Position numbers and translations under genes: made by a program
The notes under the pieces: model-generated
The model's input: only the letters and a program-made list of their open reading frames with translations
The model's database searches: none
Told to the model about the DNA's origin: nothing
In this document: positions 1 to 10,477 of the stretch, piece after piece
Position numbering within the stretch: the stretch's first letter is position 1
How the letters are laid out: each line of letters opens with the position of its first letter
Source of the DNA: Symsagittifera roscoffensis
Lineage: Eukaryota > Xenacoelomorpha > Acoela > Convolutidae
Length of the DNA: 64,000 nucleotides
Assembly (NCBI RefSeq): GCF_963678635.1
Contig: NW_026971752.1
Coordinates: forward strand, 35,735-99,734
Reading direction: 5' to 3'

Positions 1-2140
1 TGCAGTCCGATTTGAAACATCTTGGTCCAATTTTTTGTAACGGTCCTCTCGCATAGTTTTTTGTGGTCCTCGTCAGTTGCGTCAACCTCATCAAGATTGT
101 AACCAATGGCTTCCATGTTTCGTTTATAAGTGGAACAGGCTGAGATAAGAACCAAAAATAAGCGCATCACTCCTTTTTTCCATGTCATCACAAGGTTTAT
201 ATCAACCAGATATTGTGCCAGCGATCATCCCACTGTATTTGCCGTGATTGTTATAACGATTTTGCACCCTTGTCTTTATGAGCAAGTATTCACGCGCCAT
301 TTTTTTCTTGTGCAAGTCCTCGGGCGTGGGAACAGATATTCCACTAATGAGGTAAAGTGTGTGGCTAACATGGTTTTCAATTCATCACTCTTTACCTCGT
401 CGATGATTTTCGAGGCTACGGCCAAATTCCGTTCTAAGAGTCAGGATTACTTCTCCTTCTGAGCAGTTCGAGGTCATCCAAAAACTTGTCCATGGACTCA
501 TCATCTCTTTGGCCCCCCTTTGCAAACTTCACCATATCCTGATCCCCCTGTAAACCCGAGCTCAACTGATTCAACAAGATGTCAGCATTTTTTCCGACAC
601 TGTCTGGTTAATTTGTCGTTTTCGTCATCACCTAACTTAGGGCCGTGCCTTTCAAACTGCTCGTTAGTGCGCTACAATCCTGTTTCTTCGAGAGGTTCTC
701 TGCCTCAAAATGTAACTTCATAAGGTCTATCCAAGAATCAATGCAACGATCTGACTCATCCGTGTACGACTTCGGTCTCTTGAGTGGCCCTCTTGATTTC
801 TCTCCTCTGTCAATAGACTTCAAGGGTTTAGTAATAAATGTCTCAAGAGTTCTCTTTAATGGTTAAAACACTGATGTGTACATCGTAGCACCATGCGAAT
901 CCTCGGTCAAATCTGGTACTGATCTAAGGTGTGGCCCTTTGTGCAAACATGCCCCCGATGTGGCGTCCGCTTCTGGCGTGAATGGTTCGGCCCTCCCTAG
1001 GTATCTACCTAATTTTAGACGCAAAAATACTCCTCGATCTCGGATGCCTCTGAATGTCTTTAGGCTCTGGATGCGTCAGTTGCCTGACGCGAGTCCTCCT
1101 TGGACCGCAGCAATTCTCTTGGTCGCTGCCGCTCAAGAGTTAATCAAGCTTCTGCATCAAATGACCAGTCTTGGCATCCAATATTTTCTCCAAGTTAGTC
1201 ATCGTTAGAGTATACATGTTGTTTTGATCGTTAAACAATCGTTCGCTCTCTCTTGTCATCCTACTGAATCTTTTTTCAGACTCCCTGGTAGCTTGAGCCG
1301 AACTCTCCTCAAGGGTCTGATCGTTGTTTTGAATCATCTGGGTCTGATCGCTTCTTGCTTGTGACTTCGTGTCTGCCCGCTCGTCTCTTAACCTCTCATG
1401 TCCCTGCTGAGCCCTCTCATCCACTCGGTCTTTTTTAACGTCTTATCTTGACGTAGTTCTTCAAGGCATGCCCATACATTGGCAAACAAGCCACTCACAT
1501 CACTGACCGTTCCTCACACTGGGGTAAGGCCTAGGGACGATGTCGCTAATTGAGGTTGCAGCCTTGTGCTCGATGACGCACCAACTTTCTGCGTGCCCAT
1601 CAACATCATTAGACTATCGAATTTCGAGTATGCTACCATCGTTTTTCTATCTGACTTCGTTCTTAATGAATTGGAAATCGCTTTCTTACCATTCTCCTGT
1701 TTCGGGTTAGGAGTAAAATCTTTGTCCGAGTGCATCAGCTCCGGTTTGTCGTCACCAGAAGATTATATCAATTCGGAGCGACGTCATGTGCTCATCACAG
1801 AACGTCTTAAAACTATTTTTTTTTGCTCCTGAGCTTGACAGTTTTCTCCTGGGACTTATGCTTCATGTGTTCGAATTCTTGCTTGACTAGATAAGATTGC
1901 TCCTTTCGCCGAATATTGTTTTTGGTTTCCACTCTGGCCGTAATCTTGAACAACAGTTCCTCTCCTGTTTTGGCCTCGGAACGCACGACGTCATCACCGG
2001 ACCATTCCATGTCATCATCACGGTGACGGTCGGGTCGGATCAATGTTTTCTCCCCTTACTCGAAGGGATCGGTTGGTGTAACGTTGGCCGCCTCGGCCTC
2101 AAAGTTTCGCCCTTCATCGCCATGTAAGTTTTTTTGTCAC
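1..2140 (-). pseudogene. Decayed gag relic of a giant-element relative
   Basis: This stretch reads as broken Gag on the minus strand and runs off the left edge. Three segments match the Gag of the giant element at 35113-59625. Positions ~340-428 read NLAVASKIIDEVKSDELKTM (capsid end). Positions 632-823 carry the DESDRCIDSWIDLMKLHFEAE block (early capsid). Positions 1-115 read TYKRNMEAIGYNLDEVDA (just after the first zinc knuckle). A coiled-coil stretch at 1140-1424 contains FSRMTRESER, matching LSRMTREAEQ in the intact Gag. Segments lie in different frames, so indels have accumulated. The order is that expected for a minus-strand Gag with its N-terminus near 2100. The similarity is partial, so this is a diverged relative and not a recent copy. 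The rest of pol, if present, lies outside the window. Confidence 0.85.
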
Positions 2141-3752
2141 TATTAGCTTCAGCCCGCTCATTCAAAGAACACTACGACCTTCACCCCGCTCGTTGCCTCA
2201 CATGCAAAAACGTCGGAGATGATGCCAACTGAAGATTGGCTGCGTCGCGACTTAAACATCCCCATGCTCTCCGTGATCAGCCTGGAATTGTAAGCAAGTT
2301 CTCCTAAATAGTCATTCCACTGCATTTTTTGCGATAAGTGAGGTTCTTGTTAACTTAAATGTATAGTTTGATGATAATCCACATGTCCTGAAACAAATAA
2401 GAAAATTCTGAGTACGCTGGTTTGTTTCCTTCAATATAAAAAAATTCTTTTTAATCTCTTAGAGGTCCTACTAAGGACTTGGCTAAGGTAAAACACGGGG
2501 TCTGCCCAGTGTTCAGTTAATACCAAATCCAATCGAACACTTACTTCAACAGAATCACAAAATCCACAACACATAATAACCAACATAAAAACTAAATTAA
2601 CAACACATCATTTAAGTGACAACGATCTCTCGCTTCAGCATTACTTCATCGCTGCAGATGTGTGAAGTCACTGCCTCGTTTAAAACCAAACAATTCTTTA
2701 AGAAATAGCTTTAATGGTTTCAATAATGGTTTCAATAAACAGATAAAAAAAACCCACATTATAGACAAAGACATCCCTCAGTTAGAAAAAGCCGAACGGG
2801 TGATATTCAGGCCACTGCCATCTCATATGAATGTGTCTTACCTACTCTACTCATCGATGTTTTCCTCTATGTGTCCTGCGATTGCCTGATTTGTCCTTTT
2901 AAGGAGCTAGGGCAACCTCTGATCGAAAATATCTAGATTCTAAGCAAAAACTGTCTCACACTCGGACAGTTCCAACTGCACGAAAATAGGGAACAACTTT
3001 CGACCCTCCAATGAGTGTGTCCTGCTTAATACACTCTTCGATGTCATCTTTTATGCCTTTTCGAATACCCGAGCCTCACTACCAAGTAGCTAAATGCAAC
3101 CACACAATCAAAATCATAAAAGAAAAAAAAACGAATATTATGCGGCTACTTCTGATGAACCCATTTCAGAATCGAAAAGTAATCGCAAAAAACCGGGTTG
3201 TTAAGGGGTTTAAGTCACCTCGGATGGTTACTTCGGAAAGTATTCAAGACGGTTAACTTGCTTCGGAACGTTACCTCAAGGTCACTTCGGAGGGATCTCC
3301 TAAGTTCACTAGGGAGGGTTGCTAAGGGGCCTTGCATACTCCGGAGGATTACTTCGGAGGGTAAGGTTCCCCTCAAAATTTTTCAAATTTTGCTTTGAAG
3401 GGGTACCCGGCTAGTGTCAAGATGAATCCTAGTAGGCTACATTTACTCTGGCCGTTACCTTAACAACTTCGGAGCGTTCCTCAAAAAACAAAAAATCAAG
3501 TGTTTTCGCAGCGGCGAAGGCTCCGATCGCGGCCCAACTTTGCTAAACAAGGTTGGTTGACCGTTCAATCTATCCAGAGGAATTAAAAGGGGGGTTTTTT
3601 GATGATTTATGAAAACATCGCTCGGAGGATTACCTAAATCTTGGACCCTCCAAACTAACAAACTCTAAAAAAATTTGTTTTCTGAAATTATCATCCAAAA
3701 AAACAAAACTGTGGCGGAAATTTGATCTAAAACGTCCACCCCTGATATCAAG
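2141..3752. other. Non-coding stretch with scattered GGAGG-like motifs
   Basis: No gene is recognised here. Between about 3220 and 3640 the plus strand carries repeated short motifs such as CTTCGGAGGG, CTCCGGAGGATT and CTTCGGAGCG. They resemble, loosely, the CCGGAGGGGT motif array in the leader of the giant element at 36-38 kb, but lie in the orientation opposite to the adjacent gag relic. The stretch may be old leader sequence of a related element; this is inference. Confidence 0.4.
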
Positions 3753-4860
3753 TTTTTTCCGATCGGTTTAATAGTCTTTCATAAGTCAAGGAAAAGGCGT
3801 TTGCTAAATTGTCCTTTTTTTACTACCCTTTACAAAATTTTTCCTGAAAGTGCTTCAAAAACTTGAAACGAGCGCAGTAGCCCTGAACAGTACTGGAATA
3901 AGGCAAAAAAACGGATCAAATCTGATTTCGAAACAAAAAGTTGGCCAAAAACTATCGAATTTGGAAACTCCGTTTCCTTACTTCTCCGATCTTAAAGTCT
4001 CTACGTCTGCCCACGGAGCTAAACATAGCAGGCTGTTAAAGCAAAAAACGATTGTCGCTTTAACTCTAAAGACTCAAAAAGTCAACCTTTAAATTAGCTT
4101 GATTAAGTTCGGAAAATCACGAAAAGCTTTGGTTTATTGTTTTTTTTTGTCAATTTTTACTGACCCTTTGTCCGGTTTATTTAGTTATTGGGCTCGAGCT
4201 ACGTAGTAGCTTACTGCGAAGAAGCTTTATTTTGTCCGGAAAAAAGATGGGATATCCAAAAGTTTTGGGTTAACAGTTTGGTCGAAAATCGGTAATTTCG
4301 ACAAAATGAGGGTGTTTTTTTTTCGGATGTAAATGGAGATAGGTAATATATGAAATGGGTAACAACAATTTAAAAGTCGTTAATCAAAATTCCTAAACTT
4401 TTTTTATACCAAAATACCCGAATTAAGTCCTTAACTCGGAAATTTGCAACTGATTGAAGGTACAATCGGACCGCGCCAATTGTGTCCCCCACCATCTAAG
4501 CTTATAGAATTAGTACCCAAGTGGTACTAAAACTTTGTTTACGCTACACAACATTCGTTTTGCAAGTTGACCTTTTTACCCCTAATGTGTCTGGAACACG
4601 TTAGACAGCTTGCCAATCTGCTCTCGGGTCACCGGCAAAGTTGTCATTAACGTGCTCAAATACTCAAACAACACTCAAGGTAGGGTACCCAACCGACAAG
4701 CAAAACACTCTTTCTTTCGATCACAAAAAGCATAAATCAATTTGAAACTAAAATAAATAGGAAAGCCATATCTCCTCTAGTCCGGAAAGAGTACATAAAC
4801 AACCAATAATATTTTTTCCTGTTTTTGGCCATTTTTTTTTTCAAAAACTCTTGATATCTC
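3753..4860. repeat. 1.1 kb tandem repeat, copy 1 (uninterrupted)
   Basis: This is the first copy of a ~1,108-bp direct repeat; shared landmarks recur at that offset (for example CCGATCGG at 3759 and 4867). The copies are similar along their length with scattered substitutions and small indels. No convincing coding capacity is seen, although short open stretches are shared. This copy contains the junction CAACACTCAAGGTAGGG at about 4669-4685 without an insertion, so it shows the empty site of the BEL/Pao element that split copy 2. Confidence 0.85.
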
Positions 4861-5780
4861 TTTTTTCCGATCGGTTTGTTAGTTTTTGATAAGTCAAGGA
4901 AAAGGCGTTTGCTAAATTGTCCTTTTTTACTACCTTTTTAAAAATTTTTCCTGAAAGTGCTTCAAAAATTGAACAGTAGCCCTGAACAGTACTGGAATAA
5001 GGCAAAAAAAAACAGATCAAATTTGATTTCGAAACAAAAAAATGGCCAAAAACTATCGAATTTGGAACCTCTGTTTCCTTCCTTCTCCGATCTTAAAGTC
5101 TCTACATCTGTCCATGGAGCTATACATAGCAGACTGTTAATGCAAAAAACTAGTGTCGCTCTAACTCTAAATACTCAAAAAGTCAACCTTTAAAATAGCT
5201 TGATTAAGTTCGGAAAATCACGAAAAGATTTGATTTAATTTTTTTCTGTCATTTTTTTACTGAGTCTTTCTCCGCGCGGTTTATTTAGTTAATGGGCTTG
5301 AGCTATGTAGTAGCTTACTGCGAAGAAGCTTTATTTTGTCCGGAAAAACTTGGATATCCAAAAGTTTTGGGGTTAACAGTTTGGTCGAAAATCGTTAATT
5401 TCGTAAAAAATCAGGGTGTTAACAGGATTTAACTGGAGATAGGTAATATATGAAATGGGTAACAACATTTTAAAATTCGTTAATCAAAACTACTAAAACC
5501 TTTTTTATACCAAAATAACCGAATTAAGTCACTTAACTCGGAAATTTGCAATTGATTGAAGGTACAATCGGACCGCGCCCATTATGTTCCCCACCATCTA
5601 AGCTTATTGAATTAGTACCCAAGTGGTACTAAAACTTTGTTTACGCTACACAGCATTCGTTTTGTATGTTGACATTTTTACCCCTAATGTGTCTGGAACA
5701 CGTCAGTCAGCTTGCCAATCTGCTCTCGGGTCACCGACAAAGTTGTCATTAACTTGCTCAAATACCCAAACAACACTCAA
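4861..5780. repeat. 1.1 kb tandem repeat, copy 2, left part
   Basis: This is the left ~920 bp of the second repeat unit. It stops exactly at CTCAA (5776-5780), where the BEL/Pao LTR begins. The missing right part of the unit resumes at 15481. Confidence 0.85.
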
Positions 5781-6234
5781 TATGCTCGCTAATCTCCAAA
5801 CGAAAATAATTGCATCCAAATTCGTAAATTAATAAGAGATATTTATCGGTAAATAACTCAGGCAATAGATAAATTTCGGTATTTTTCTATTGATCAGGAC
5901 ATCATACAACATTTTTAGCATCTGACTGTTTTTGGTACAAATCGGCGCAAGCTAGCCACAAGAACCGGTCGGTAATGTCCTTGAGACAAATAGCTGTTTT
6001 TGGCGGTCAACCTTAATCAAGGCTGAACCGAATTAGAACCAAAAAACAGTTAAAATAGGATGTAACCCCCGTTTTTAGTATACTAATACATGGGCAGGTG
6101 GGGGACTCGAACCTACGTCAACTGTTAACCTGTATAATCGGCGTTAGCTTAGGCCACTCGGCCAACTGTGCTTATTGTTGTTACATTTTGGTTCAGTTTT
6201 ATATGCATCTATACTCTACATTTGCATTGCAACA
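5781..6234 (-). repeat. BEL/Pao 3' LTR
   Basis: This is the downstream LTR of the minus-strand element. In element orientation it starts TGTTGCAATG and ends GCGAGCATA. It contains a TATAAAA box at 6197-6203 and a tRNA-like block at 6091-6171. It matches the 5' LTR at 15027-15480 over its whole length. Confidence 0.93.
6091..6171 (-). promoter_or_regulatory. tRNA-like block with Pol III A and B boxes in 3' LTR
   Basis: On the minus strand, TGGCCGAGTGG (6154-6164) fits the A box and GGTTCGAGTCC (6103-6113) fits the B box of a tRNA gene, ~40 bp apart. T runs that could end Pol III transcription follow at about 6041-6046. The acceptor arms do not pair, so this is not a functional tRNA. It begins 26 bp downstream of the LTR TATA box, where Pol II transcription would be expected to start. 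Confidence 0.75.
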
Positions 6235-8045
6235 TCCTCCCCCCCCCCCCCTGAAGAAGGAAGAACCGGAGCGAGCTTAACGGTCGGCCGCGTGACTTCA
6301 CGGGTTGCGGTCCTGACAAGGGCGGATCGGGCGCAACCGTCCTGTCCGTAGTTTAGCTTGACGATTCGGGCGAGAGGGTAGTACCCACGCGGACTATCGG
6401 GCTCAATCACCCACACGAGATCGCCTGTTTTAAGAGTAAAGTCAGAATGAGTGTGCCACTTGACACGCTTATTCAGCGAGGGAACATATTCTCGAAGCCA
6501 ACGAGACCAAATCGCGTTAGCATATGACTGCGCTCGCACGTACCTTTTCTTGTGATCGAAGTGCTCTCCGGGTAAAAGCGAAGGAAAGCTTGTGGCATGT
6601 TGTCCAAGCAAAAAATGGTTTGGGGTTAACGCTTCTAACTCACGTGAATCGGTACTAACGGGAGTGATTGGCCTCGAATTCAAAGCCTGTTCAACTAAGC
6701 AGAGTGTTGTTCCTAACACCTCTTCAGTGACTCGCCTACTGCCTAGGATATCGTACAGCACGCGCTTCACGCTTCGGACGAGGTGTTCCCAGGAGCCGCC
6801 ATGATGGGGTGCGCCTGGCGGGTTAAATTTCCAAGTAACACCTTTGTGTGCAAAAATGGTCGGAGCCATGCCATTCCAGCTCTTGATGCAGGCAAGTAAT
6901 TCCTTTTCCGCACCAACGAAGTTCGTGCCATTATCCGACCAGATTGTGCTTGGCGTACCACGGCGCGCAACGAACCGTTCAATGCCCATGACACACGAAC
7001 TGGTGTCCAGAGACGGTACAATCTCAAGGTGTACAGCCCTGGTGGTGAGGCAAGTAAAAAGGAATCCCCATCTTTTTTCCGTGCTTCTGCGAACCGGAAC
7101 GTAAAGCGGTCCAAAGTAATCCACACCCGTATGATTGAAGGGTGGTTGCTTGTATCCGAGACGTTCGACCGGTAAATCGGACATAATTGGCTGGATGGTA
7201 CTTGCTTTGCGTTTACGGCATGTCACACATTGATTTTCGACAGACCGAAGTAGTCGACGCAACCCAAGTATTGCAAATTTCATATTTAAAACGGAGCGCA
7301 TGTAATCTAATCCTTGATGAAAATGCTTATGGTGGAGGCTGCGGGCCAACAAACGAACTAAGGTATGTCGGGCGTCGAGTATTATTGGGTGCTTAGTATC
7401 AAACTCGGTATCCACTAAGCGCACAATCCGTCCGGTGGAACGAATGATTCCAGCGGGACCAATAAATGGCGAGTATGTGGCAATTTTACTACTATTCTTA
7501 ATAGGTTTGCCAGCGGTGAGTGTTTTTAACTCAACGGGAAAGGATTCCATCTGAGCAAGATGAATCAGTTTGCTTTCTGCAATATCAAGTTCAGTGGGGT
7601 CGGTGATTCGTAAGTCTTTACCACGAAAATGCTTATGTGAAGGCAACACCCTCAACATAAAAGCGACTACTCGTTTATATCTTGTAAAGGAACTGAACCT
7701 TTCCCAATTGAACCCGTGTTCGGGATGTTTGATTGATGTGAGATCGGTGACGAAGGAAGATGATGTCTCCAAGCAATTATCAACATCACAAGAAGGACCC
7801 TTCAAACGAATTTTATTGATTACACGTTCGTCGGGTATAAACGGCCAATCAGTAGTCCTGAGAATGCTCGGACCAATAACCCAGCTGCTATCCTTGAGGG
7901 CTTCCGAAGAAATCCCCCGCGTACCGGTATCAGCTGGATTATCGCCGCTCAGAACATGGTGCCACTCATCAATAGTGGTCGACTCGAGGATTTCGCCGAC
8001 ACGATTAGCGACGAATACAGGTAATTTTTCAGTGGAGTTAGCCAC
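6216..8045 (-). pseudogene. pol: BEL/Pao RNase H end and integrase
   Basis: The first ~50 residues finish RNase H (SGDNPADTGTRG). The integrase follows: zinc-binding HHCC (His around 226-242, CVTC at 273-276), catalytic D309 (HTGVDYFG), D371 (WSDNGTNF) and E420 (GGSWEHL), the DDE set of retroviral-type integrases. The C-terminal DUF-like tail (LKTGDLVWVIEPDSPRGYYPLARIVKL) is typical of BEL/Pao. The frame ends inside the 3' LTR. The integrase section itself appears intact, but it is out of frame with RT. Confidence 0.92.
6235..6251 (-). other. BEL/Pao polypurine tract
   Basis: Thirteen G followed by AGGA on the minus strand directly abut the start of the 3' LTR. This is the position and composition of a plus-strand primer. 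The homopolymer length may be unreliable in assembly. Confidence 0.85.
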
Positions 8046-9046
8046 TGCAAAACTGTTGTACTATCTGTCCACATAAAGACATGATTAATAGAGACGGTAA
8101 GTGCGGTCAGTATATCATCTTTTAGTCGTGTGGCGAGCAGAGCAGCTTGAAGCTCTAGCTTCGGTATAGATAGCGCTTTCATGGGCGCAACGCGAGCTTT
8201 ACCAAAGATGAAGGATATTTGAGTTTTATGCGAGCTCGCGAGTCGCGCACGCAAAAATCCAACAGCACAGAAAACTTCCTGCGAGCTATCACCGAACATG
8301 TGGAGCTCAATTTGATCAACAGGCTCTGTGAAGTAACAACGGGGAATAGTCAATTGCCCTAAGAGAGGGAGACCGGAGTGCCACTCGAGAAACTTATCTC
8401 TTATGTCTTCTGGCAATTCGTCGTCCCAACTTTGACCACTGATTTTCCAAATATCTTTCAGTAAAAGACGGGCCCTAACTGTGTATGGAGCTACTAACCC
8501 AACAGGGTCAAACACAGAAGAGACGAAACTCAAGACGGTTCGTTGAGTTATTGCTTTATCGAGAGGACGATCCACGCCTCTGCTAACAACCAATGTGTCT
8601 TTCACATGGTCCCACTTAAGACCTAAGACGTGTGATGATTGTTCGGCACCGTTACAAATTTCCTTGATGGGTGAAAACGAGGTTTCGGATTCCTCGGGGT
8701 TCATTGCTGAAGTGATTTCATCAGCATTACTGACAAATTTAGTCAAATTAAATCCTCCTAATTTTAGTAAGGAAACCAAATCGCGACTAGTTTTAATTGC
8801 TTGGGTAACGTTCTCGAATGAATCCAAGTAATCGTCCATGTAAAATTTTTTATTTACGACTGAGGCGGCCTCAGGGTATGTGGACATATTATCAGTTGCT
8901 GTTTTTCGCAACGCGAAATTGGCGCACGTAGGCGAATCCCGTGCGCCGAATATATGGCGAGTGTACTGATGAACTACCACATCGGAAGTGGTATTCTCCC
9001 GCCACAAAAAACGCAGCGCAATTTGATCGCGGGCAAGGACTCCTAC
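7949..9046 (-). pseudogene. pol: BEL/Pao reverse transcriptase C-terminus and RNase H
   Basis: In frame with the preceding part after the TAG. It carries the RT motif FGARDSPTCANFAL and the catalytic YMDDY about 55 codons past 9007. The Pao connection domain follows (LGLKWDHVKDTL, SFVSSVFDPVGLVAPY), then RNase H-like motifs (HMFGDSSQEVFCAVGF, PKLELQAALLA, MWTDSTTVLQWL). Coding sense leaves this frame at about 7960-8045, where the next section continues in another frame. An indel within RNase H is therefore present. Confidence 0.9.
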
Positions 9047-10477
9047 CTAGAGGAACATACCCTCTATATCCGCGGAGACGGCGTACTTATGTTGACGGAA
9101 TCGCAAAAGCACAAAAATTAAATTTTGGAGTAGGTCAGGACCCACCAATAAGGACTTATTTAAGGATGTGACGTGAAACTTTGAAGCCCCATTAAGGACT
9201 CGGCGCACCTTACCCGGCTTATTCGGATTTACGACGGGATGGTGCGGAAGATACCACTCGCGATCGGAACGCTTACGTGGATCATGCGGTTCGACGGTAA
9301 CGACATAGCCTTTCCTAATGTCCTCTCTAATTGTTTCTGCGTATCTTTCGCGCAGCTCAGGGTCTTTACTTAACCTTCTCTCCAATGATTTAAATTGGGC
9401 AAGTGACGAGTAATAATTATTTGGTAGACTGACATTACTATCAATCCAAAGCATAGGCACAACGTATCTTTCGCCATTGTGAACGGTTTCAGAATTTAGG
9501 ATGGATAAAGCATGTTTATCCGCGGCGGAACGGGCATCGACCTGTTTGAAAGCACCATACGATTCCAACTCGTACCAGGATTTTATCTGGTCGGTCAGAG
9601 AAGAATCTTCAACAACACACTTGAAACACGAAGAAGTAGAATTACCGGACGGCGGCAACGGACCACTTAAGACCCAACCTATCGGTAGGCGAACGGAACA
9701 CGGTGAGTTTTTATCATCTCCCAAGATGAACTCAATGGGTCTAACGGCGTGGTAGTAGTCTTGTCCGATAATAACTTCAACGTCCTCATAAGTATATTGA
9801 ATGGGCTTAATAGGTGCTAATTGTGGATATTTATTCTGCAAATCAGCAATATTGATTAATTCGGAACCAATCCGAATATTGTCTTTAACATATGCACAGA
9901 GAGAAAATACGAAATCACTATTATTCGGCTCGGAGGAAACAGTAAACTTGACCCTCTGAGTCTCAACAACGGTGGTCGAATCGAAACCACTAATTGACAA
10001 GTTAACGGGCTCCCCTACTAAGCCGAGACGGTTTACGAGTGACGAAGACACCCAGGAGTGAGTCGATGCACTATCACAAAGAACCAACGTCAGGAGACTG
10101 GTTACATCCGAGGATACACCAAGTGTTGCAATTGGCAACAACCCTTTAGAAGATTCAATGTCAAGTACATCACTAACAGCGGCATGGGTGGAAGTGTTTG
10201 TATTCTCCTTGGATTTGTTTGTTCCAGCCTTATTCGAGACATTTGAATTTTCCTTCCGAGGAAATATTCTTTCGGCTCCATGGAGCAAGACATTATGTGT
10301 GCTATCACACTCTGGCTTCGGGCACTTTTTTGCTCTAGAACATTGCCGGAAACTATGATTGCCATTGAGGCAAGCGAGGCAAAGTTTCTGTTCAGCTACG
10401 TATTTTGCTCGCTGAGTAGCATTCTCTTCCTTAAAAACAGCAAAATTCCACAATGCATGACTACCCTTACACAAAAC
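9047..10477 (-). pseudogene. pol: BEL/Pao zinc knuckles, protease and RT N-terminus
   Basis: This continues Gag in the same frame after the TGA at 10478-10480. It starts inside a zinc knuckle (CKGSHALWNF; Phe stands where Cys is usual) followed by CLACLNGNHSFRQC. An aspartic protease follows, with active site LCDSASTHSW near residue 130. The start of the reverse transcriptase is next, with RSDREWYLPHHPVVNP and the catalytic-region segment SADIEGMFL. It is cut by TAG at 9047-9049 in the middle of RT. The coding sense continues in the same frame beyond the stop, so a point nonsense change is the simplest reading. Confidence 0.9.

Noticed and set aside
6091..6171. Functional tRNA gene in the BEL/Pao LTR
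   Set aside because: A and B boxes are good, but the acceptor and T stems do not pair and no clear anticodon arm forms.
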